DNA of 64,000 bases from Pseudomonas sp. KBW05 (lineage in GTDB: Bacteria > Pseudomonadota > Gammaproteobacteria > Pseudomonadales > Pseudomonadaceae), in contig NZ_QAJM01000023.1 of assembly GCF_003852405.1 (NCBI RefSeq), positions 1 to 64,000 of the forward strand. The letters are read 5' to 3'. Position numbers and translations under genes: made by a program. The notes under the pieces are model-generated. The model searched no databases. It saw only the letters and a program-made list of their open reading frames with translations, and had not been told where the DNA came from. Shown one piece after another: positions 27,069-39,096 of this stretch; positions within the stretch are counted from its first letter, which is position 1, and each line of letters starts with the position of its first letter.

Positions 27069-27079
27069 GGGTCAAATCC

Positions 27080-28087
27080 TCACTGAACCGCGCCGGCGGG
27101 CGTGTTCAACAACACAACGGCAGCCGTCACCAGCAAATTGATCAGGGTCAGCGGCAGGCAGAAGCGCCAGCTGAAATCCATCACCTGGTCGTATCGTGGA
27201 CGCGGAATGGAAGCGCGCAGCAGGATGAACAACATGATGAAGAACGCGGTCTTGAGGAAGAACCAGAAGAACGCCAACTGCGGCAGGATGCCGAACGGAC
27301 CGTGCCAGCCGCCGAAGAACAGCGTGACCAGCAGGGCCGAGATCAAGATGATGCCGATGTATTCACCAACGAAGAACATGCCCCATTTCATGCCGGCGTA
27401 TTCGATGTGGTAACCGTCGGCCAGTTCCTGTTCCGCTTCCGGTTGGTCGAACGGGTGACGGTGAGTCACGGCGACGCCAGCGATGAAGAAGGTACAGAAG
27501 CCGAAGAACTGCGGAATGATGAACCACAGGTTCTGCGCCTGGTACTCGACGATGTCGCGCATGTTGAACGAGCCAACCTGCACCACGATGCCCATCAGCG
27601 CCAGGCCCATGAACACTTCGTAGGACACGGTCTGGGCCGAAGCCCGCAAGCTGCCCAGCAGGGCGAACTTGTTGTTACTGGCCCAACCGGCGAACAGCAC
27701 CGCGTAGACCGACAAACCGGCCATGGCGAAGAAGAACAGCAAGCCGATGTTCAGGTCCGCCACGCCCCAGGTCGGGGTGATCGGGATGATCGCGAAGGCG
27801 ATCAGCAAGGCGCTCATGGCCACGACCGGTGCCAGGGTGAAGATCACCTTGTCGGCAAACGGCGGGGTCCAGTCTTCCTTGAAGAACATTTTCAGCATGT
27901 CGGCGGCGATCTGGAACATGCCGAACGGGCCAACGCGGTTCGGACCGTAACGGTCCTGCCACCAGCCCAGCAGGCGACGTTCGACGAAGCTGAGCAGGGC
28001 GCCCGCGACGACCACGGCCAACAGGATCACGATGGCCTTGACCACCGAGATGATCACGTCGATCACTTCAGGAGTGAACCAAGTCAT
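27080..28087 (-). CDS. nuoH: NADH-quinone oxidoreductase subunit H
   Basis: A 335-residue membrane subunit forming the quinone chamber floor. About eight helices are visible, with the conserved loops [20 protein letters not shown] and [20 protein letters not shown]. It overlaps nuoG by 4 bp. Confidence 0.97.
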   Translation of the reverse strand: MTWFTPEVIDVIISVVKAIVILLAVVVAGALLSFVERRLLGWWQDRYGPNRVGPFGMFQIAADMLKMFFKEDWTPPFADKVIFTLAPVVAMSALLIAFAIIPITPTWGVADLNIGLLFFFAMAGLSVYAVLFAGWASNNKFALLGSLRASAQTVSYEVFMGLALMGIVVQVGSFNMRDIVEYQAQNLWFIIPQFFGFCTFFIAGVAVTHRHPFDQPEAEQELADGYHIEYAGMKWGMFFVGEYIGIILISALLVTLFFGGWHGPFGILPQLAFFWFFLKTAFFIMLFILLRASIPRPRYDQVMDFSWRFCLPLTLINLLVTAAVVLLNTPAGAVQ

Positions 28088-30798
28088 TGCGCTGCCTCCT
28101 GCAGACCGTCAACGGTTTTGCCGAAGATCGCCGCGGGGATGCCGGCGATGCCTTTAGGCAGTGCAACCAGGCCGGCGCCCAGCTCTTCATTGATGCGCAG
28201 CGGCAGACGCAGGGTCTGGCCGGCCACGTTCAGGCTGAGCAGCGCACCGTCGTTGACACCGAGGCGGTCGGCTTCGGATTTGGCCACGGACACGTAGGCC
28301 TCCGGGATGCGCCCTTGTACCGGTGCGGCTTTGGAAGAGTTCTCTTCGCTGCCGAACAGGTGGAAGAACGGCACAACCTGCCAGGTACCCTGGGCCGGGT
28401 TGAACGGACGCGGTACGGCAGCGAACCAGTTCAGGGAGTCACCGGTGCTTTCGATCAGGCGCGTGCCTGGGTCGCCAGCGCGGATATGACCACCGACTTC
28501 GTCCTGGAACTTGTTCCAGGCCTGCGGCGAGTTCCAGCCCGGCGACCAGGCGAACGGCACCTGCTGACGGGGCTCGGCGGAACCCGAGTAACCTTCCATG
28601 GAGAAGGCGAACGCGGTGTCCGGGTCTTGTGGGGTACGCGGTTCGTGCACGCTGATATTGGCGCGCATGGCGGTACGACCGGAGTAACGCAGCGGTTCAC
28701 GGGCCAGTTTCATGCCCTTGATGCGGAACGCGGCGGATGGCGCGGCATCGATGATGCGGGCCAGTTGCGGCGTGCTGGCAGCGGTGGCAGCGGTCACGTG
28801 GTCGAGCTGGGTCCAGTCGATCGGCTGGTTCAGCAGGGTGGCGCGCAGGGCGTGCAGCCAGCGCCAGCCTTCGTGAACCAGGATGCTGGCGTCCATGTAC
28901 TTCGGATCGAACACCTGGAAGAAGCGCTGGGCGCGGCCTTCCTGGCTGACCAGGGTACCGTCGCCTTCGGCGAAGGTGGCGGCTGGCAGCACCAGGTCGG
29001 CACGTTCGCTGGTGGCGGTCTTCTGGTGGTCGGCGACGATCAGGACCTTGGCAGCGTCCAGTGCAGCGTCAACCTTGGCGGCATCGGTGCGGGTGTACAG
29101 GTCGTTTTCCAGCACCACGATGGCGTCGGCACGGCCTTCGGTCACCGCTTGCAGGGCCGCGTCCAGGGACTCGCCACCGAGCATGGCCAGGCCAAGGCTG
29201 TTGGCTTCCGGTACGACCAGGCTGATGGAGCCGTTCTTGTCGCGCAGCTTCAAGGCTTTGGCGATGTTGGCAGCGGCTTCGATCAGCGCCTTGGAACCCA
29301 ACGAGGTACCGGCAATGATCAATGGGCGCTTGGCGGCCAGCAGGGCGTCGGCGATGCGTTGGGCCAGGGCCACGGCTTCGCTGTCCAGGCCTTCGACGGC
29401 AGGGGCGCTGGCGTCGAGGGCGTGGGCAACGGCGAAACCGATGCGGGCCAGGTCGTCCGGTGCTGCGTGTACGCATTCTTCGGCGATGTCGTCGAGCTTG
29501 GTCTCAGCCAGGCTGGCGATAAACAGCGGGTTCAGCGCGTGCTGGCCGATGTTTTTCACCGCGGCGTCGAGCCATGGCTGTACGCGCATGGCGTCGGCCA
29601 TTTCTTCGGCCTTGCCTTTCACCGATTGGCGCAGGGACAGGGCGACGCGGGCAGCGGTCTGGGTCAGGTCTTCACCGAGGACGAAAATGGCGTCGTGGTC
29701 TTCGATGTCGCGCATGTTCGGCACGGGCAGCGGGCTGTCGTTCAGCACTTGCAGGACCAGGCGGATGCGCTCCAGCTCAGCGGCTTCGATACCGCTGTAG
29801 AAGTGCTCGGCACCAACCAGTTCACGCAAGGCGAAGTTGCTTTCGAGGCTGGCGCGCGGCGAACCGATACCGACGATGTTGCGGCCGCGCAGCAGGTCGG
29901 CGGCTTTATCCAGCGCGTCGTCCAGGCTCAGCTTGGCGCCGCCGGCCAGCAGGGGTTGGCGCGGGCGGTCTTCGCGGTTGACGTAGCCATAACCGAAACG
30001 GCCACGGTCGCACAGGAAGTACTGGTTGACCGAACCGTTGAAGCGGTTTTCGATGCGACGCAGTTCGCCGTAGCGCTCGCCCGGGGAGATGTTGCAACCG
30101 CTGGAGCAGCCATGGCAGATGCTCGGGGCGAACTGCATGTCCCACTTGCGGTTATAGCGCTCGGAGTGGGTCTTGTCGGTGAACACACCGGTCGGGCAGA
30201 CCTCGGTGAGGTTGCCGGAGAACTCGCTTTCGAGCACGCCGTCTTCAACGCGACCGAAGTACACGTTGTCGTGGGCGCCGAACACACCGAGGTCAGTGCC
30301 GCCGGCGTAGTCTTTATAGAAGCGCACGCAGCGATAGCAGGCGATGCAGCGGTTCATCTCGTGGGAAATGAACGGGCCGAGGTCCTGGTTCTGGTGGGTA
30401 CGCTTGGTGAAGCGATAACGGCGCTCGTTGTGGCCGGTCATCACCGTCATGTCTTGCAGGTGGCAGTGACCGCCTTCCTCACAGACCGGGCAGTCGTGGG
30501 GGTGGTTGGTCATCAGCCACTCAACGACACTGGCGCGGAACGCCTTGGATTCTTCATCTTCGATGGAGATCCAGGTGTTGTCGGTGGCTGGGGTCATGCA
30601 GGACATGACGATACGACCGCGGGTGTCGTTCTCGTCGGTGTATTGCTTGACCGCACACTGGCGACAGGCACCGACGCTACCAAGTGCGGGGTGCCAGCAG
30701 AAATACGGGATGTCGAGGCCGAGTGACAGACATGCCTGTAACAGGTTGTCCGCCCCATCGACTTCGAGCGCTTTGCCGTCTACGTGGATAGTGGCCAT
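28084..30798 (-). CDS. nuoG: NADH-quinone oxidoreductase subunit G
   Basis: A 904-residue iron-sulfur subunit of the NADH module. The N-terminal 2Fe-2S ligands are C34, C45, C48 and C67. The His-Cys3 cluster is in [14 protein letters not shown], followed by CIACYRC...CPTGVF. The extra N7 cluster motif CHGCSSGC...C is present, as in E. coli-type NuoG. The remainder is a molybdopterin-oxidoreductase-like domain that has lost its cofactor. An antisense frame spanning almost the whole gene is a high-GC shadow. The 135-bp gap from nuoF, unusual in this tightly packed operon, is structured (see leader). Confidence 0.97.
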   Translation of the reverse strand: MATIHVDGKALEVDGADNLLQACLSLGLDIPYFCWHPALGSVGACRQCAVKQYTDENDTRGRIVMSCMTPATDNTWISIEDEESKAFRASVVEWLMTNHPHDCPVCEEGGHCHLQDMTVMTGHNERRYRFTKRTHQNQDLGPFISHEMNRCIACYRCVRFYKDYAGGTDLGVFGAHDNVYFGRVEDGVLESEFSGNLTEVCPTGVFTDKTHSERYNRKWDMQFAPSICHGCSSGCNISPGERYGELRRIENRFNGSVNQYFLCDRGRFGYGYVNREDRPRQPLLAGGAKLSLDDALDKAADLLRGRNIVGIGSPRASLESNFALRELVGAEHFYSGIEAAELERIRLVLQVLNDSPLPVPNMRDIEDHDAIFVLGEDLTQTAARVALSLRQSVKGKAEEMADAMRVQPWLDAAVKNIGQHALNPLFIASLAETKLDDIAEECVHAAPDDLARIGFAVAHALDASAPAVEGLDSEAVALAQRIADALLAAKRPLIIAGTSLGSKALIEAAANIAKALKLRDKNGSISLVVPEANSLGLAMLGGESLDAALQAVTEGRADAIVVLENDLYTRTDAAKVDAALDAAKVLIVADHQKTATSERADLVLPAATFAEGDGTLVSQEGRAQRFFQVFDPKYMDASILVHEGWRWLHALRATLLNQPIDWTQLDHVTAATAASTPQLARIIDAAPSAAFRIKGMKLAREPLRYSGRTAMRANISVHEPRTPQDPDTAFAFSMEGYSGSAEPRQQVPFAWSPGWNSPQAWNKFQDEVGGHIRAGDPGTRLIESTGDSLNWFAAVPRPFNPAQGTWQVVPFFHLFGSEENSSKAAPVQGRIPEAYVSVAKSEADRLGVNDGALLSLNVAGQTLRLPLRINEELGAGLVALPKGIAGIPAAIFGKTVDGLQEAAQ

Positions 30799-30817
30799 GG
30801 TTCAAAGTTCTTCGTTG

Positions 30818-30924
30818 GCCCGTTGTCAGCGGGCGTGGCTAATGGAATCTTGTTATTCATGTGCATCTACACAGCCGTCAAGGCGTCAGCACATGAGAAA
30901 GCGAAGGGCACGGACCCTTCGCTT
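30818..30924 (-). promoter_or_regulatory. Structured nuoF-nuoG intergenic RNA (nuoG leader)
   Basis: Read on the minus strand, three consecutive helices occupy the 135-nt gap. (I) a 10-bp perfect hairpin, arms 30915-30924 and 30899-30908. (II) TCATGTGC/GCACATGA, arms 30889-30896 and 30857-30864, enclosing a GCC/GGC mini-hairpin (30874-30884). (III) GCCCG/CGGGC, arms 30830-30834 and 30818-30822, just upstream of nuoG. Helix I lacks a good U-tract. It could be a processing, attenuation or translation-control element. A nuoG leader motif has been described by comparative genomics; identity with this one is unverified. Confidence 0.6.
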
Positions 30925-30933
30925 CTTTAAGCG

Positions 30934-32289
30934 TTACGCGCCGACTACGATCGGCCTCGCCAGAGGCGGGACGGCGGCGCTGGTAGGCGCGATGCCGGCT
31001 TCGAACTCCGAGCGGAAGTATTTGATGGCACTGCCCAATGGCTCCACGGCGCCCGGTGCGTGAGCACAGAACGTCTTGCCTGGGCCGAGGAAACCGACCA
31101 GACCCAGCAGGGTCTCGATGTCACCCTCGCGGCCTTCGCCTTTTTCCAGGGCCATCAGCAGCTTCACGCTCCACGGCAAGCCGTCGCGGCATGGGGTGCA
31201 GAAGCCGCAGGATTCGCGGGCAAAGAACTGTTCCATGTTGCGCAGCAGCGAGACCATGTTCACGGTGTTGTCCACCGCCATCGCCAGGCCAGTACCCATC
31301 CGGGTGCCCACCTTGCCGATGCCGCCGGCATACATTTGTGCGTCGAGGTGCTCAGGGAGCAGGAAACCGGTACCGGCGCCGCCTGGCTGCCAGGCTTTCA
31401 AGGTGTAGCCGTCGCGCATGCCGCCGGCGTAGTCCTCGAACAGCTCGCGTGCGGTCACGCCGAACGGCAGTTCCCACAGGCCAGGGTTCTTGACCTTGCC
31501 GGAGAAGCCCATGAGCTTGGTGCCCATGTCTTCGCTGCCTTCACGGGCCAACGATTTGTACCAGTCCACGCCGTCGGCGATGATCGCTGGCACGTTGCAC
31601 AGGGTTTCGACGTTGTTCACGCACGTCGGCTTGCCCCACACGCCCACGGCGGCAGGGAAGGGCGGCTTGGAGCGCGGGTTGGCGCGGCGGCCTTCGAGGG
31701 AGTTGATCAGTGCGGTTTCTTCACCGCAGATGTAACGCCCGGCGCCGGTGTGCACGAACAGTTCGAAGTCGAAACCCGAACCGAGGATGTTCTTGCCCAG
31801 CAGGCCCGCTGCCTTGGCTTCTTCCACCGCACGGTTGAGGTGCTTGGCGGCGGTGGTGTACTCGCCACGCAGGAAGATATAGCCACGGTAGGTTTTCAGC
31901 GCGCGTGCGCTGATCAGCATGCCTTCGATCAGCAGATGGGGCAGTTGCTCCATCAGCATGCGGTCTTTCCAGGTGTTTGGCTCCATTTCATCCGCGTTGC
32001 ACAGCAGGTAGCGGATGTTGATGGATTCGTCTTTTGGCATCAGGCCCCACTTAACGCCAGTGGGGAAGCCTGCACCGCCGCGACCTTTCAAGCCTGCGTC
32101 TTTCACGGTCTGGACGATATCGTCCTGGGCCATGTCGGCAAAGGCTTTGCGCGCCGCCGCGTAACCGTTCTTGGCCTGGTACTCGTCGAGCCATACCGGC
32201 TCGGCATCGTCACGCAGGCGCCAGGTCAGTGGGTGGGTTTCAGGCGAACGCTTGATCAGGTTGGCCGGGCCGAAAGATGTAAGGGTCAT
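30934..32289 (-). CDS. nuoF: NADH-quinone oxidoreductase subunit F
   Basis: A 451-residue FMN/NADH-binding subunit. The glycine-rich nucleotide site [17 protein letters not shown] is near residue 66, and the N3 4Fe-4S motif [11 protein letters not shown] plus a later Cys (TFCAHAPG) is near the C-terminus. It oxidises NADH and passes electrons into the chain of clusters. It overlaps nuoE by 4 bp. Confidence 0.97.
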   Translation of the reverse strand: MTLTSFGPANLIKRSPETHPLTWRLRDDAEPVWLDEYQAKNGYAAARKAFADMAQDDIVQTVKDAGLKGRGGAGFPTGVKWGLMPKDESINIRYLLCNADEMEPNTWKDRMLMEQLPHLLIEGMLISARALKTYRGYIFLRGEYTTAAKHLNRAVEEAKAAGLLGKNILGSGFDFELFVHTGAGRYICGEETALINSLEGRRANPRSKPPFPAAVGVWGKPTCVNNVETLCNVPAIIADGVDWYKSLAREGSEDMGTKLMGFSGKVKNPGLWELPFGVTARELFEDYAGGMRDGYTLKAWQPGGAGTGFLLPEHLDAQMYAGGIGKVGTRMGTGLAMAVDNTVNMVSLLRNMEQFFARESCGFCTPCRDGLPWSVKLLMALEKGEGREGDIETLLGLVGFLGPGKTFCAHAPGAVEPLGSAIKYFRSEFEAGIAPTSAAVPPLARPIVVGA

Positions 32290-32783
32290 GGGTAGCCCTC
32301 GAGCAATTGGGTCACGCCAGCTGCCTGCACGTCACCGAATGTGTCGTCGTCGATCATCAACGCCGGCGCCTTGTCGCAGTTGCCCAGGCAGCACACTGGC
32401 AGCAGGGTGAAACGCCCGTCTGCAGTGGTCTGGCCGAGGCCGATGCCCAGTTTGGTCTGGATCGCGTCGACCACTTTCTCGTGGCCACCGATGTAGCAGA
32501 CCATGCTGTCGCACACGCGAATGATGTGGCGGCCTACAGGCTGACGGAAGATCTGGCTGTAGAACGTGGCCACGCCTTCAACGTCGCTGGCAGGGATGCC
32601 GAGGATCTCGCCGATGGCGTAGAGGGCGCCATCCGGCACCCAGCCACGTTCCTTCTGGACGATCTTCAAGGCTTCGATCGACGCCGCGCGCGGGTCTTCG
32701 TAGTGATGCAGCTCGTGCTCGATGGCCGAGCGCTCGGTTTCACTGAGGGTGAAACGGTCTGTCTGGATAAGCGTGCTGTTCAT
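32286..32783 (-). CDS. nuoE: NADH-quinone oxidoreductase subunit E
   Basis: A 165-residue thioredoxin-fold subunit holding the 2Fe-2S cluster N1a. Ligands are in [11 protein letters not shown] and [12 protein letters not shown]. The N-terminal helical bundle (about 1-75) includes [19 protein letters not shown]. Spacing to nuoCD is 2 bp. Confidence 0.97.
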   Translation of the reverse strand: MNSTLIQTDRFTLSETERSAIEHELHHYEDPRAASIEALKIVQKERGWVPDGALYAIGEILGIPASDVEGVATFYSQIFRQPVGRHIIRVCDSMVCYIGGHEKVVDAIQTKLGIGLGQTTADGRFTLLPVCCLGNCDKAPALMIDDDTFGDVQAAGVTQLLEGYP

Positions 32784-32785
32784 GC

Positions 32786-34570
32786 TTAGCGGTCCACGTC
32801 GGCCATAACGAAATCGATACTACCCAGGTACGCAATCAAGTCCGCGACCATCTCGCCTTTGATCACCGAAGGGATCTGCTGCAAGTGCGGGAAGCTTGGA
32901 GTACGAATCCGGGTGCGGTAGCTCATGGTGCCGCCATCGCTCGTCAGGTAATAACTGTTGATACCCTTGGTCGCTTCAATCATCTGGAAGGATTCGTTGG
33001 CCGGCATGACCGGGCCCCACGAAACCTGCAGGAAGTGCGTGATCAGGGTTTCGATGTGCTGCAGGGTGCGCTCTTTCGGCGGCGGCGTGGTCAGCGGGTG
33101 ATCCGCCTTGTACGGGCCGGCCGGCATGTTGCGCATGCACTGCTCGATGATCTTCAGGCTCTGGCGCATTTCTTCGACGCGCACGATGCAACGGTCGTAG
33201 GCATCGCCGTTGGCCGCCAGCGGTACTTCGAACTCGAAGTTCTCGTAGCCGGAGTACGGGCGCGCCTTACGCAGGTCGAAATCGCAGCCGGTGGAACGCA
33301 GGCCGGCACCGGTGATGCCCCATTCCAGGGCCTCTTTGGTGTTGTAGGCGGCGACGCCGATGGTACGACCCTTGAGGATGCTGTTGTCCAGCGCGGCCTT
33401 TTGGTACTCGTCCAGGCGCTTGGGCATCCAGTCGATGAATTCCTTGACCAGGCGCTCCCAGCCATTCGGCAGGTCGTGGGCCACGCCGCCGATGCGATAC
33501 CAGGCCGGGTGCAGGCGGAAACCGGTGATGGCTTCGATGACCTTGTAGGCGCGCTGACGGTCGGTGAAGGTGAAGAACACCGGGGTCATGGCGCCGACGT
33601 CCTGGATATAGGTGCCCAGGAACAGCAGGTGGCTGGTGATGCGGAAGAATTCGGCCATCATGATGCGGATGGTGTCGACGCGGTCCGGCACCTTGATGCC
33701 GGCCAGCTTCTCGACCGAGAGCACGTACGGCAGGTTGTTCATCACGCCGCCGAGGTAGTCGATACGGTCGGTGTACGGGATGAAGCTGTGCCACGACTGG
33801 CGCTCGGCCATCTTCTCGGCACCACGGTGGTGGTAGCCGATGTCCGGCACGCAGTCGACGATTTCTTCGCCGTCCAGTTGCAGGATGATACGGAAGGCAC
33901 CGTGAGCCGAAGGGTGGTTCGGGCCCAGGTTGAGGAACATGTAGTCCTCGTTGGTACCGGAGCGTTTCATGCCCCAGTCTTCCGGACGGAAGCGTGCGGC
34001 CTCTTCTTCAAGCTGTTGCTTGGCGAGGTTGAGGCTGAACGGGTCGAATTCGGTGGCGCGGGCAGGGAAGTCCTTGCGCAGCGGGTGACCTTCCCAGGTT
34101 GGCGGCATCATGATGCGCGTCAGGTGCGGGTGGCCCGGGAAGTCGATACCGAACATGTCCCAGACTTCACGCTCGTACCAGCTGGCGTTCGGCCAGATAC
34201 CGGTGACGGTCGGGACGCTCAGGTCGCCTTCGGACAACGCGACCTTGATCATCACGTCGCTGTTACGTTCGATCGACATCAGGTGGTAGAACACGGTGAA
34301 GTCGGCGCCGCTCGGCAGCCCTTGACGCTTGGTGCGCAGACGCTCGTCCACGCCATGCAGGTCATAGAGCATGACGTACGGCTTGGGCAGGTTACGCAGG
34401 AAGGTCAGGACTTCGACGAGCTTGGCGCGCGCCACCCACAGCACCGGCATACCGGTGCGCGTGGCCTGGGCGGTGAAGGCGTCAGGGCCAAAACGGTTAT
34501 TGAGTTCGACGACCACATCCTGGTCGTCTGCCTTATAAGGCGGGATGTACAGAGCGCTGCCTGTAGTCAT
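32786..34570 (-). CDS. nuoCD: NADH-quinone oxidoreductase fused subunit C/D
   Basis: A 593-residue natural fusion of the 30-kDa (NuoC, about 1-190) and 49-kDa (NuoD, about 205-593) subunits, as in E. coli and other pseudomonads. The NuoC part has [20 protein letters not shown]; the NuoD part has [15 protein letters not shown], whose His lies at the quinone site, and ends in the canonical [12 protein letters not shown]. The start [13 protein letters not shown] at 34570 is preferred over the in-frame ATG at 34594. A 73-bp gap separates it from nuoB. Confidence 0.97.
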   Translation of the reverse strand: MTTGSALYIPPYKADDQDVVVELNNRFGPDAFTAQATRTGMPVLWVARAKLVEVLTFLRNLPKPYVMLYDLHGVDERLRTKRQGLPSGADFTVFYHLMSIERNSDVMIKVALSEGDLSVPTVTGIWPNASWYEREVWDMFGIDFPGHPHLTRIMMPPTWEGHPLRKDFPARATEFDPFSLNLAKQQLEEEAARFRPEDWGMKRSGTNEDYMFLNLGPNHPSAHGAFRIILQLDGEEIVDCVPDIGYHHRGAEKMAERQSWHSFIPYTDRIDYLGGVMNNLPYVLSVEKLAGIKVPDRVDTIRIMMAEFFRITSHLLFLGTYIQDVGAMTPVFFTFTDRQRAYKVIEAITGFRLHPAWYRIGGVAHDLPNGWERLVKEFIDWMPKRLDEYQKAALDNSILKGRTIGVAAYNTKEALEWGITGAGLRSTGCDFDLRKARPYSGYENFEFEVPLAANGDAYDRCIVRVEEMRQSLKIIEQCMRNMPAGPYKADHPLTTPPPKERTLQHIETLITHFLQVSWGPVMPANESFQMIEATKGINSYYLTSDGGTMSYRTRIRTPSFPHLQQIPSVIKGEMVADLIAYLGSIDFVMADVDR

Positions 34571-34643
34571 GGTTTTTTTATCGCTTTCGGTCAACGTAAA
34601 GAATGAAGCCAGGTTTTCGTTCTATAAAAGAAGCGGGGCTGGA

Positions 34644-35318
34644 TCAGACTTCGTCGGGGCTGCGCAGGTTGGTCACTGCGATTCGCTGTTCGCGGCGCTC
34701 TTCCTTTTGCGAAGGCATCTCGGCGCGGTAAACGCCTTGATCGCCGACGACCCAGGAAAGCGGGCGACGCTCCTTGCCAATCGATTCCTGCAACAGCATC
34801 AAGCCTTGCAAGAACGCTTCAGGGCGGGGCGGGCAGCCAGGCACGTAGACGTCCACGGGCAGGAACTTGTCCACCCCTTGGACAACGGAGTAGATGTCGT
34901 ACATGCCACCGGAGTTGGCGCACGAACCCATGGAGATAACCCACTTCGGCTCGAGCATTTGCTCGTAGAGACGCTGGATGATCGGTGCCATCTTGATGAA
35001 GCAGGTGCCGGCGATAACCATGAAATCCGCCTGGCGCGGTGATGCCCGGATAACTTCGGCGCCGAAGCGTGCGATGTCGTGGGGCGCCGTGAAGGCAGTG
35101 GTCATTTCCACGTAGCAGCAGGACAGGCCGAAGTTGTACGGCCACAGGGAGTTTTTACGCCCCCAGTTGACCGCGCCACTCAGCACGTCTTCCAGCTTGC
35201 CCATGTAGATGTTTTTGTGGACTTGATCTTCTAACGGATCGGAGACGGTTTCCCGTTCGCCGATAGGGTACTGATCGTTAGGAGCATCCGGGTCGATCCT
35301 GGTGAGATTGTATTGCAT
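34644..35318 (-). CDS. nuoB: NADH-quinone oxidoreductase subunit B
   Basis: A 224-residue subunit with the terminal cluster N2. The tandem-Cys motif [10 protein letters not shown] and the later Cys in GSCANSGG and PGCPPRPE are intact. N2 donates electrons to quinone. The start at 35318 ([13 protein letters not shown]) matches the family start; an ATG two codons earlier is possible. Confidence 0.97.
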   Translation of the reverse strand: MQYNLTRIDPDAPNDQYPIGERETVSDPLEDQVHKNIYMGKLEDVLSGAVNWGRKNSLWPYNFGLSCCYVEMTTAFTAPHDIARFGAEVIRASPRQADFMVIAGTCFIKMAPIIQRLYEQMLEPKWVISMGSCANSGGMYDIYSVVQGVDKFLPVDVYVPGCPPRPEAFLQGLMLLQESIGKERRPLSWVVGDQGVYRAEMPSQKEERREQRIAVTNLRSPDEV

Positions 35319-35328
35319 CGCCAAAGCC

Positions 35329-35742
35329 TCATTGTTTCAGCTTCGCTTGCCGCTTACGACGAGCTTCCGGTGCCCAGTCAAGGGCGCCCACTCGGAATAG
35401 GTAGACAAGGCCTGCCAACAGAATTGCTATGAAAACGAGAGCTTCGACGAATCCGGTCCAGCCGCTTTCGCGGACGGACACAGACCAGGCAAAGAGAAAG
35501 AGGGCTTCGATATCGAAGATCACGAACAGCATCGCGACCAGATAGAATTTGGCTGAGAGCCGCAAGCGGGCGCCACCTGTAGGTAGCATGCCGGACTCGA
35601 ACGGTTCGTTTTTGCTGCGGCCCCAGGCTTTTGACCCGAGGAGGCTGGAGACGCCAAGCATGAAGGCGCAAAGGCCGACAACACCGAGAAGGAAAATGGC
35701 AAAGCCCCAGTTGTGGGCCATGAGTCCTGTCGCTTCGGTCAT
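35329..35742 (-). CDS. nuoA: NADH-quinone oxidoreductase subunit A
   Basis: A 137-residue membrane subunit and first gene of the operon. It has three transmembrane helices, and the conserved [13 protein letters not shown] loop contains the Cys-equivalent region that senses active/deactive states in other organisms (here no Cys). [14 protein letters not shown] motif follows. Start 35742 is followed by [13 protein letters not shown]; upstream in-frame Mets to 35820 lie in the leader. Confidence 0.96.
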   Translation of the reverse strand: MTEATGLMAHNWGFAIFLLGVVGLCAFMLGVSSLLGSKAWGRSKNEPFESGMLPTGGARLRLSAKFYLVAMLFVIFDIEALFLFAWSVSVRESGWTGFVEALVFIAILLAGLVYLFRVGALDWAPEARRKRQAKLKQ

Positions 35743-35832
35743 GCTGGAAGTCCTTAACAGAGAGCAAGGGTCTCTGAGCTTAAAAAAGTAACGATGCAGT
35801 GACGATATGTCGCACTGCAATCAATCGCGGTG

Positions 35833-35861
35833 ATTTTATGGCTAAACACCGGGCAAGTAAA
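35833..35861 (-). promoter_or_regulatory. Candidate promoter of the nuo operon
   Basis: Minus strand: TTTACT (-35, 35856-35861), 17-nt spacer, TAAAAT (-10, 35833-35838), about 90 bp before the nuoA start. Spacing is ideal and both boxes are near consensus. No start-site evidence exists. Confidence 0.4.
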
Positions 35862-36182
35862 ATTCCTATAGCGAAATTATTCGATGGAATAAGGACATAG
35901 TGCACCTCGATGGGGCTGCAACCCTTGTGTGGTGGGCATTAGCGGGCATTTAATCAAATGTGTTTTGTTTAAGCTGTAACGAAGTTTTCATGCGCCAAAT
36001 GATAATGAATATTGTTTGCGTGGGGTTTAAGCGAATGTTTCGCGTGTGGCGGGGGAAGTTGTCGTTACTTGCTTGATTGCGGCTTAGTTGTTGACGGGGA
36101 TCTTTTAACCGATCTGCTCGGAGGGAATACCGCTCTGGATCAATGTTTTGCGCAAAATCTTTCATGCTGAACGCATTTCCCC
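35862..36182. other. Intergenic region upstream of nuo
   Basis: About 320 bp of AT-richer DNA between the nuoA promoter candidate and the REPIN. No convincing gene. It may hold further regulatory sites for the nuo operon; none could be named. Confidence 0.4.
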
Positions 36183-36271
36183 TGTGGGAGCGGGCTTGCT
36201 CGCGAATGCGGTGTGTCAGTCACCGATGTGCTGATTGGCCCTCCGCATTCGCGAGCAAGCCCGCTCCCACA
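36183..36271. repeat. REPIN, GGAGCGGGCTTGCTCGCGAA type
   Basis: Perfect 29-nt inverted arms 36183-36211 and 36243-36271 beginning TGTGGGAGCGGGCTTGCTCG, separated by 31 nt, between aceA's terminator and the nuo upstream region. Confidence 0.92.
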
Positions 36272-36316
36272 GTTTTGATCTTCATTGTGTCTGGGGGCTT
36301 TCCAGCGCCCAAAAAA

Positions 36317-36339
36317 ACGCCCCGAACAGGTCGGGGCGT
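36317..36339 (-). terminator. Terminator of aceA
   Basis: Stem ACGCCCCGA (36317-36325) / TCGGGGCGT (36331-36339), followed on the minus strand by a run of T. Confidence 0.9.
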
Positions 36340-36400
36340 GATTTTTTGCGGCACTGCGGTTAGGTCTTCCTTGGGGCCGCAGTGGCCGTGTACGCGGTGC

Positions 36401-37726
<1,326 letters not shown>

Positions 37727-38230
37727 GGGAGTAAACCTCGTCGCGTCTTCTTGTGAAAAAACAGTTTGGGAAGATCCGTTTTCCAGCCGTGCATTCAATG
37801 CATAGGCAGGGCTGCTCGCTGACCAGAAGCTTAGGCGGTCATGTCGGGTTTGGCGGGGAATGCGACGGGATGAACGAATGGCGAGAGGAGGAGTTGAGCA
37901 GGTAGGGGCAAACTGCGGGCAGTCTTCGGGCGTCGTGGGCCTTTGTACGATCCATCAGTGTGTAGCCGGGTTACCTGGTTAGCTTCCGTCCCTCGGGACA
38001 ACTTCGTTCCAGTCGCAACCTCGTCAAACACACCTTGTGGGCGGTACAGACACGAATCGGCTCGGTTGGGTAGCTTGGAGCGCGATCCGAAGGCCCTTGC
38101 CAGGGCCCCTGATTAGCGGGAGCGAGGCCATCATGCCCATGCTTTTTTGGCTCGTCAAATGTTTTGTAGTGCTTATTTTCATGCACTACATCTTTAGTCT
38201 AAGACGACTCATCAGTCAGTTTTTGGTGCT
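37727..38230 (-). promoter_or_regulatory. Long, hairpin-rich region upstream of aceA
   Basis: 504 bp without a convincing gene. Inverted repeats: GTCCC/GGGAC (37988-37992, 37995-37999), GGCCCT/AGGGCC (38092-38097, 38102-38107) and TGTAGTGC/GCACTACA (38165-38172, 38183-38190). CTCGTCAAA occurs twice (38020-38028, 38151-38159). It may contain a structured aceA leader or a small RNA. A 49-codon frame on the plus strand at 38133-38282 is discussed in the findings. Confidence 0.4.
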
Positions 38231-38968
38231 TCAGTTCAGGGTGTCGACCTTGACCCGCAAAGTCAGGTCATCACGGCCCTGAGTAGAGTAGGTGCGGGTT
38301 CCAGAGGATTTATCGGCCTGGGTCTCGCGGTTGATGCCGGCCAAGGGGATCCATTCGCCCAGGCGGCCGCTGACGGTTGTGTCGGTGCTTTGCACGTTCA
38401 CTACATCGGGACGTTCCTGGCTCATGCGGTCACGGTTGGTACTGATGGCCAGGTGAACGGTCTCGCCGGTGACGCTGGCGGTCACGTAAAAGCCCTGGGT
38501 CACGTTGCGGTATTGGGTCTGGTTCTGCGGGCGGCCGTAGGCGTCCGGTTGGGTGGTGGTCAGCGGTACGCTCTGGCCGACCTGGATCAGCGCAGGCACG
38601 CCTTCGCTGGCCTGGATCTGCTGCACGCCGCCGTCGCGGCTGGCGGTGCCGTAGCTGATGATGCGGGTCTGGTTGTCGCCGCTGTTCTGCTGGTTGTTCT
38701 CGTTGGTGTCGACGGTGATCAGCAGGCGCTTGGCCGGGGTGTCGAGTTGCGCGAGCAGGGCGCGCAGGTCCTGGATCTTGCCGGGGTCAGCGTTGACAAT
38801 AAGCTGGTTACCGTAGGCGCTGACGGTACCGTCCTTGCCGATGAAATTCTGCGCGACGGGCAGCAGGTCGGCGCTGGTGCGGTTGCTCAGGTTGACCACT
38901 TCGGTGTCGGCCATGGCCGTGACGCTGGTGGCCAGCAGGAGGGCGGTGAGCAGGGTGCGTAGGGACAT
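38231..38968 (-). CDS. Exported protein with secretin-type N-domain
   Basis: A 245-residue protein with a signal peptide (MSLRTLLTALLLATSVTAMA). Residues about 23-85 form a secretin N/STN-like fold (VVNLSNRTSADLLPVAQNFI, YGNQLIVNADPGKIQDLRAL). The middle, DTNENNQQNSGDNQ, is a low-complexity linker; the rest (VQQIQASEGVPALIQVGQSV through LTLRVKVDTLN) resembles the gate-proximal part of secretins. The pore-forming C-terminus is missing, so it cannot be a channel by itself. No type II/IV system gene is nearby. Function unknown. Confidence 0.75.
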   Translation of the reverse strand: MSLRTLLTALLLATSVTAMADTEVVNLSNRTSADLLPVAQNFIGKDGTVSAYGNQLIVNADPGKIQDLRALLAQLDTPAKRLLITVDTNENNQQNSGDNQTRIISYGTASRDGGVQQIQASEGVPALIQVGQSVPLTTTQPDAYGRPQNQTQYRNVTQGFYVTASVTGETVHLAISTNRDRMSQERPDVVNVQSTDTTVSGRLGEWIPLAGINRETQADKSSGTRTYSTQGRDDLTLRVKVDTLN

Positions 38969-39050
38969 GTCCGTTATCTCTGCGAGTCATTTAGGCTTGA
39001 TAGTGCCAGTTTGTCGGCCTGGCGGGGTGCAAGTTGAATCGTAGACGGCA

Positions 39051-39076
39051 AAATGCCCTGGCAGGGCAGGGCATTT
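39051..39076. terminator. Hairpin between secretin-like and GNAT genes
   Basis: Perfect 10-bp stem AAATGCCCTG (39051-39060) / CAGGGCATTT (39067-39076). No U-tract follows on either strand, so termination is uncertain. Confidence 0.45.
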
Positions 39077-39096
39077 GTGGTGCTGCTGAAATAGCC

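Noticed and set aside
28087-30726. 879-codon open frame antisense to nuoG
   Set aside because: High-GC shadow: it mirrors nuoG codon periodicity, lacks a ribosome-binding site and recognisable domains, while nuoG is complete.
38188-38220. Hammerhead-ribozyme-like string (CTGATGAGTC...GACTAAAG) on the minus strand
   Set aside because: The core begins correctly with CUGAUGAG, but the position that must be G (G12 of GAAA) is U, and no flanking stems I and III form. Chance similarity.
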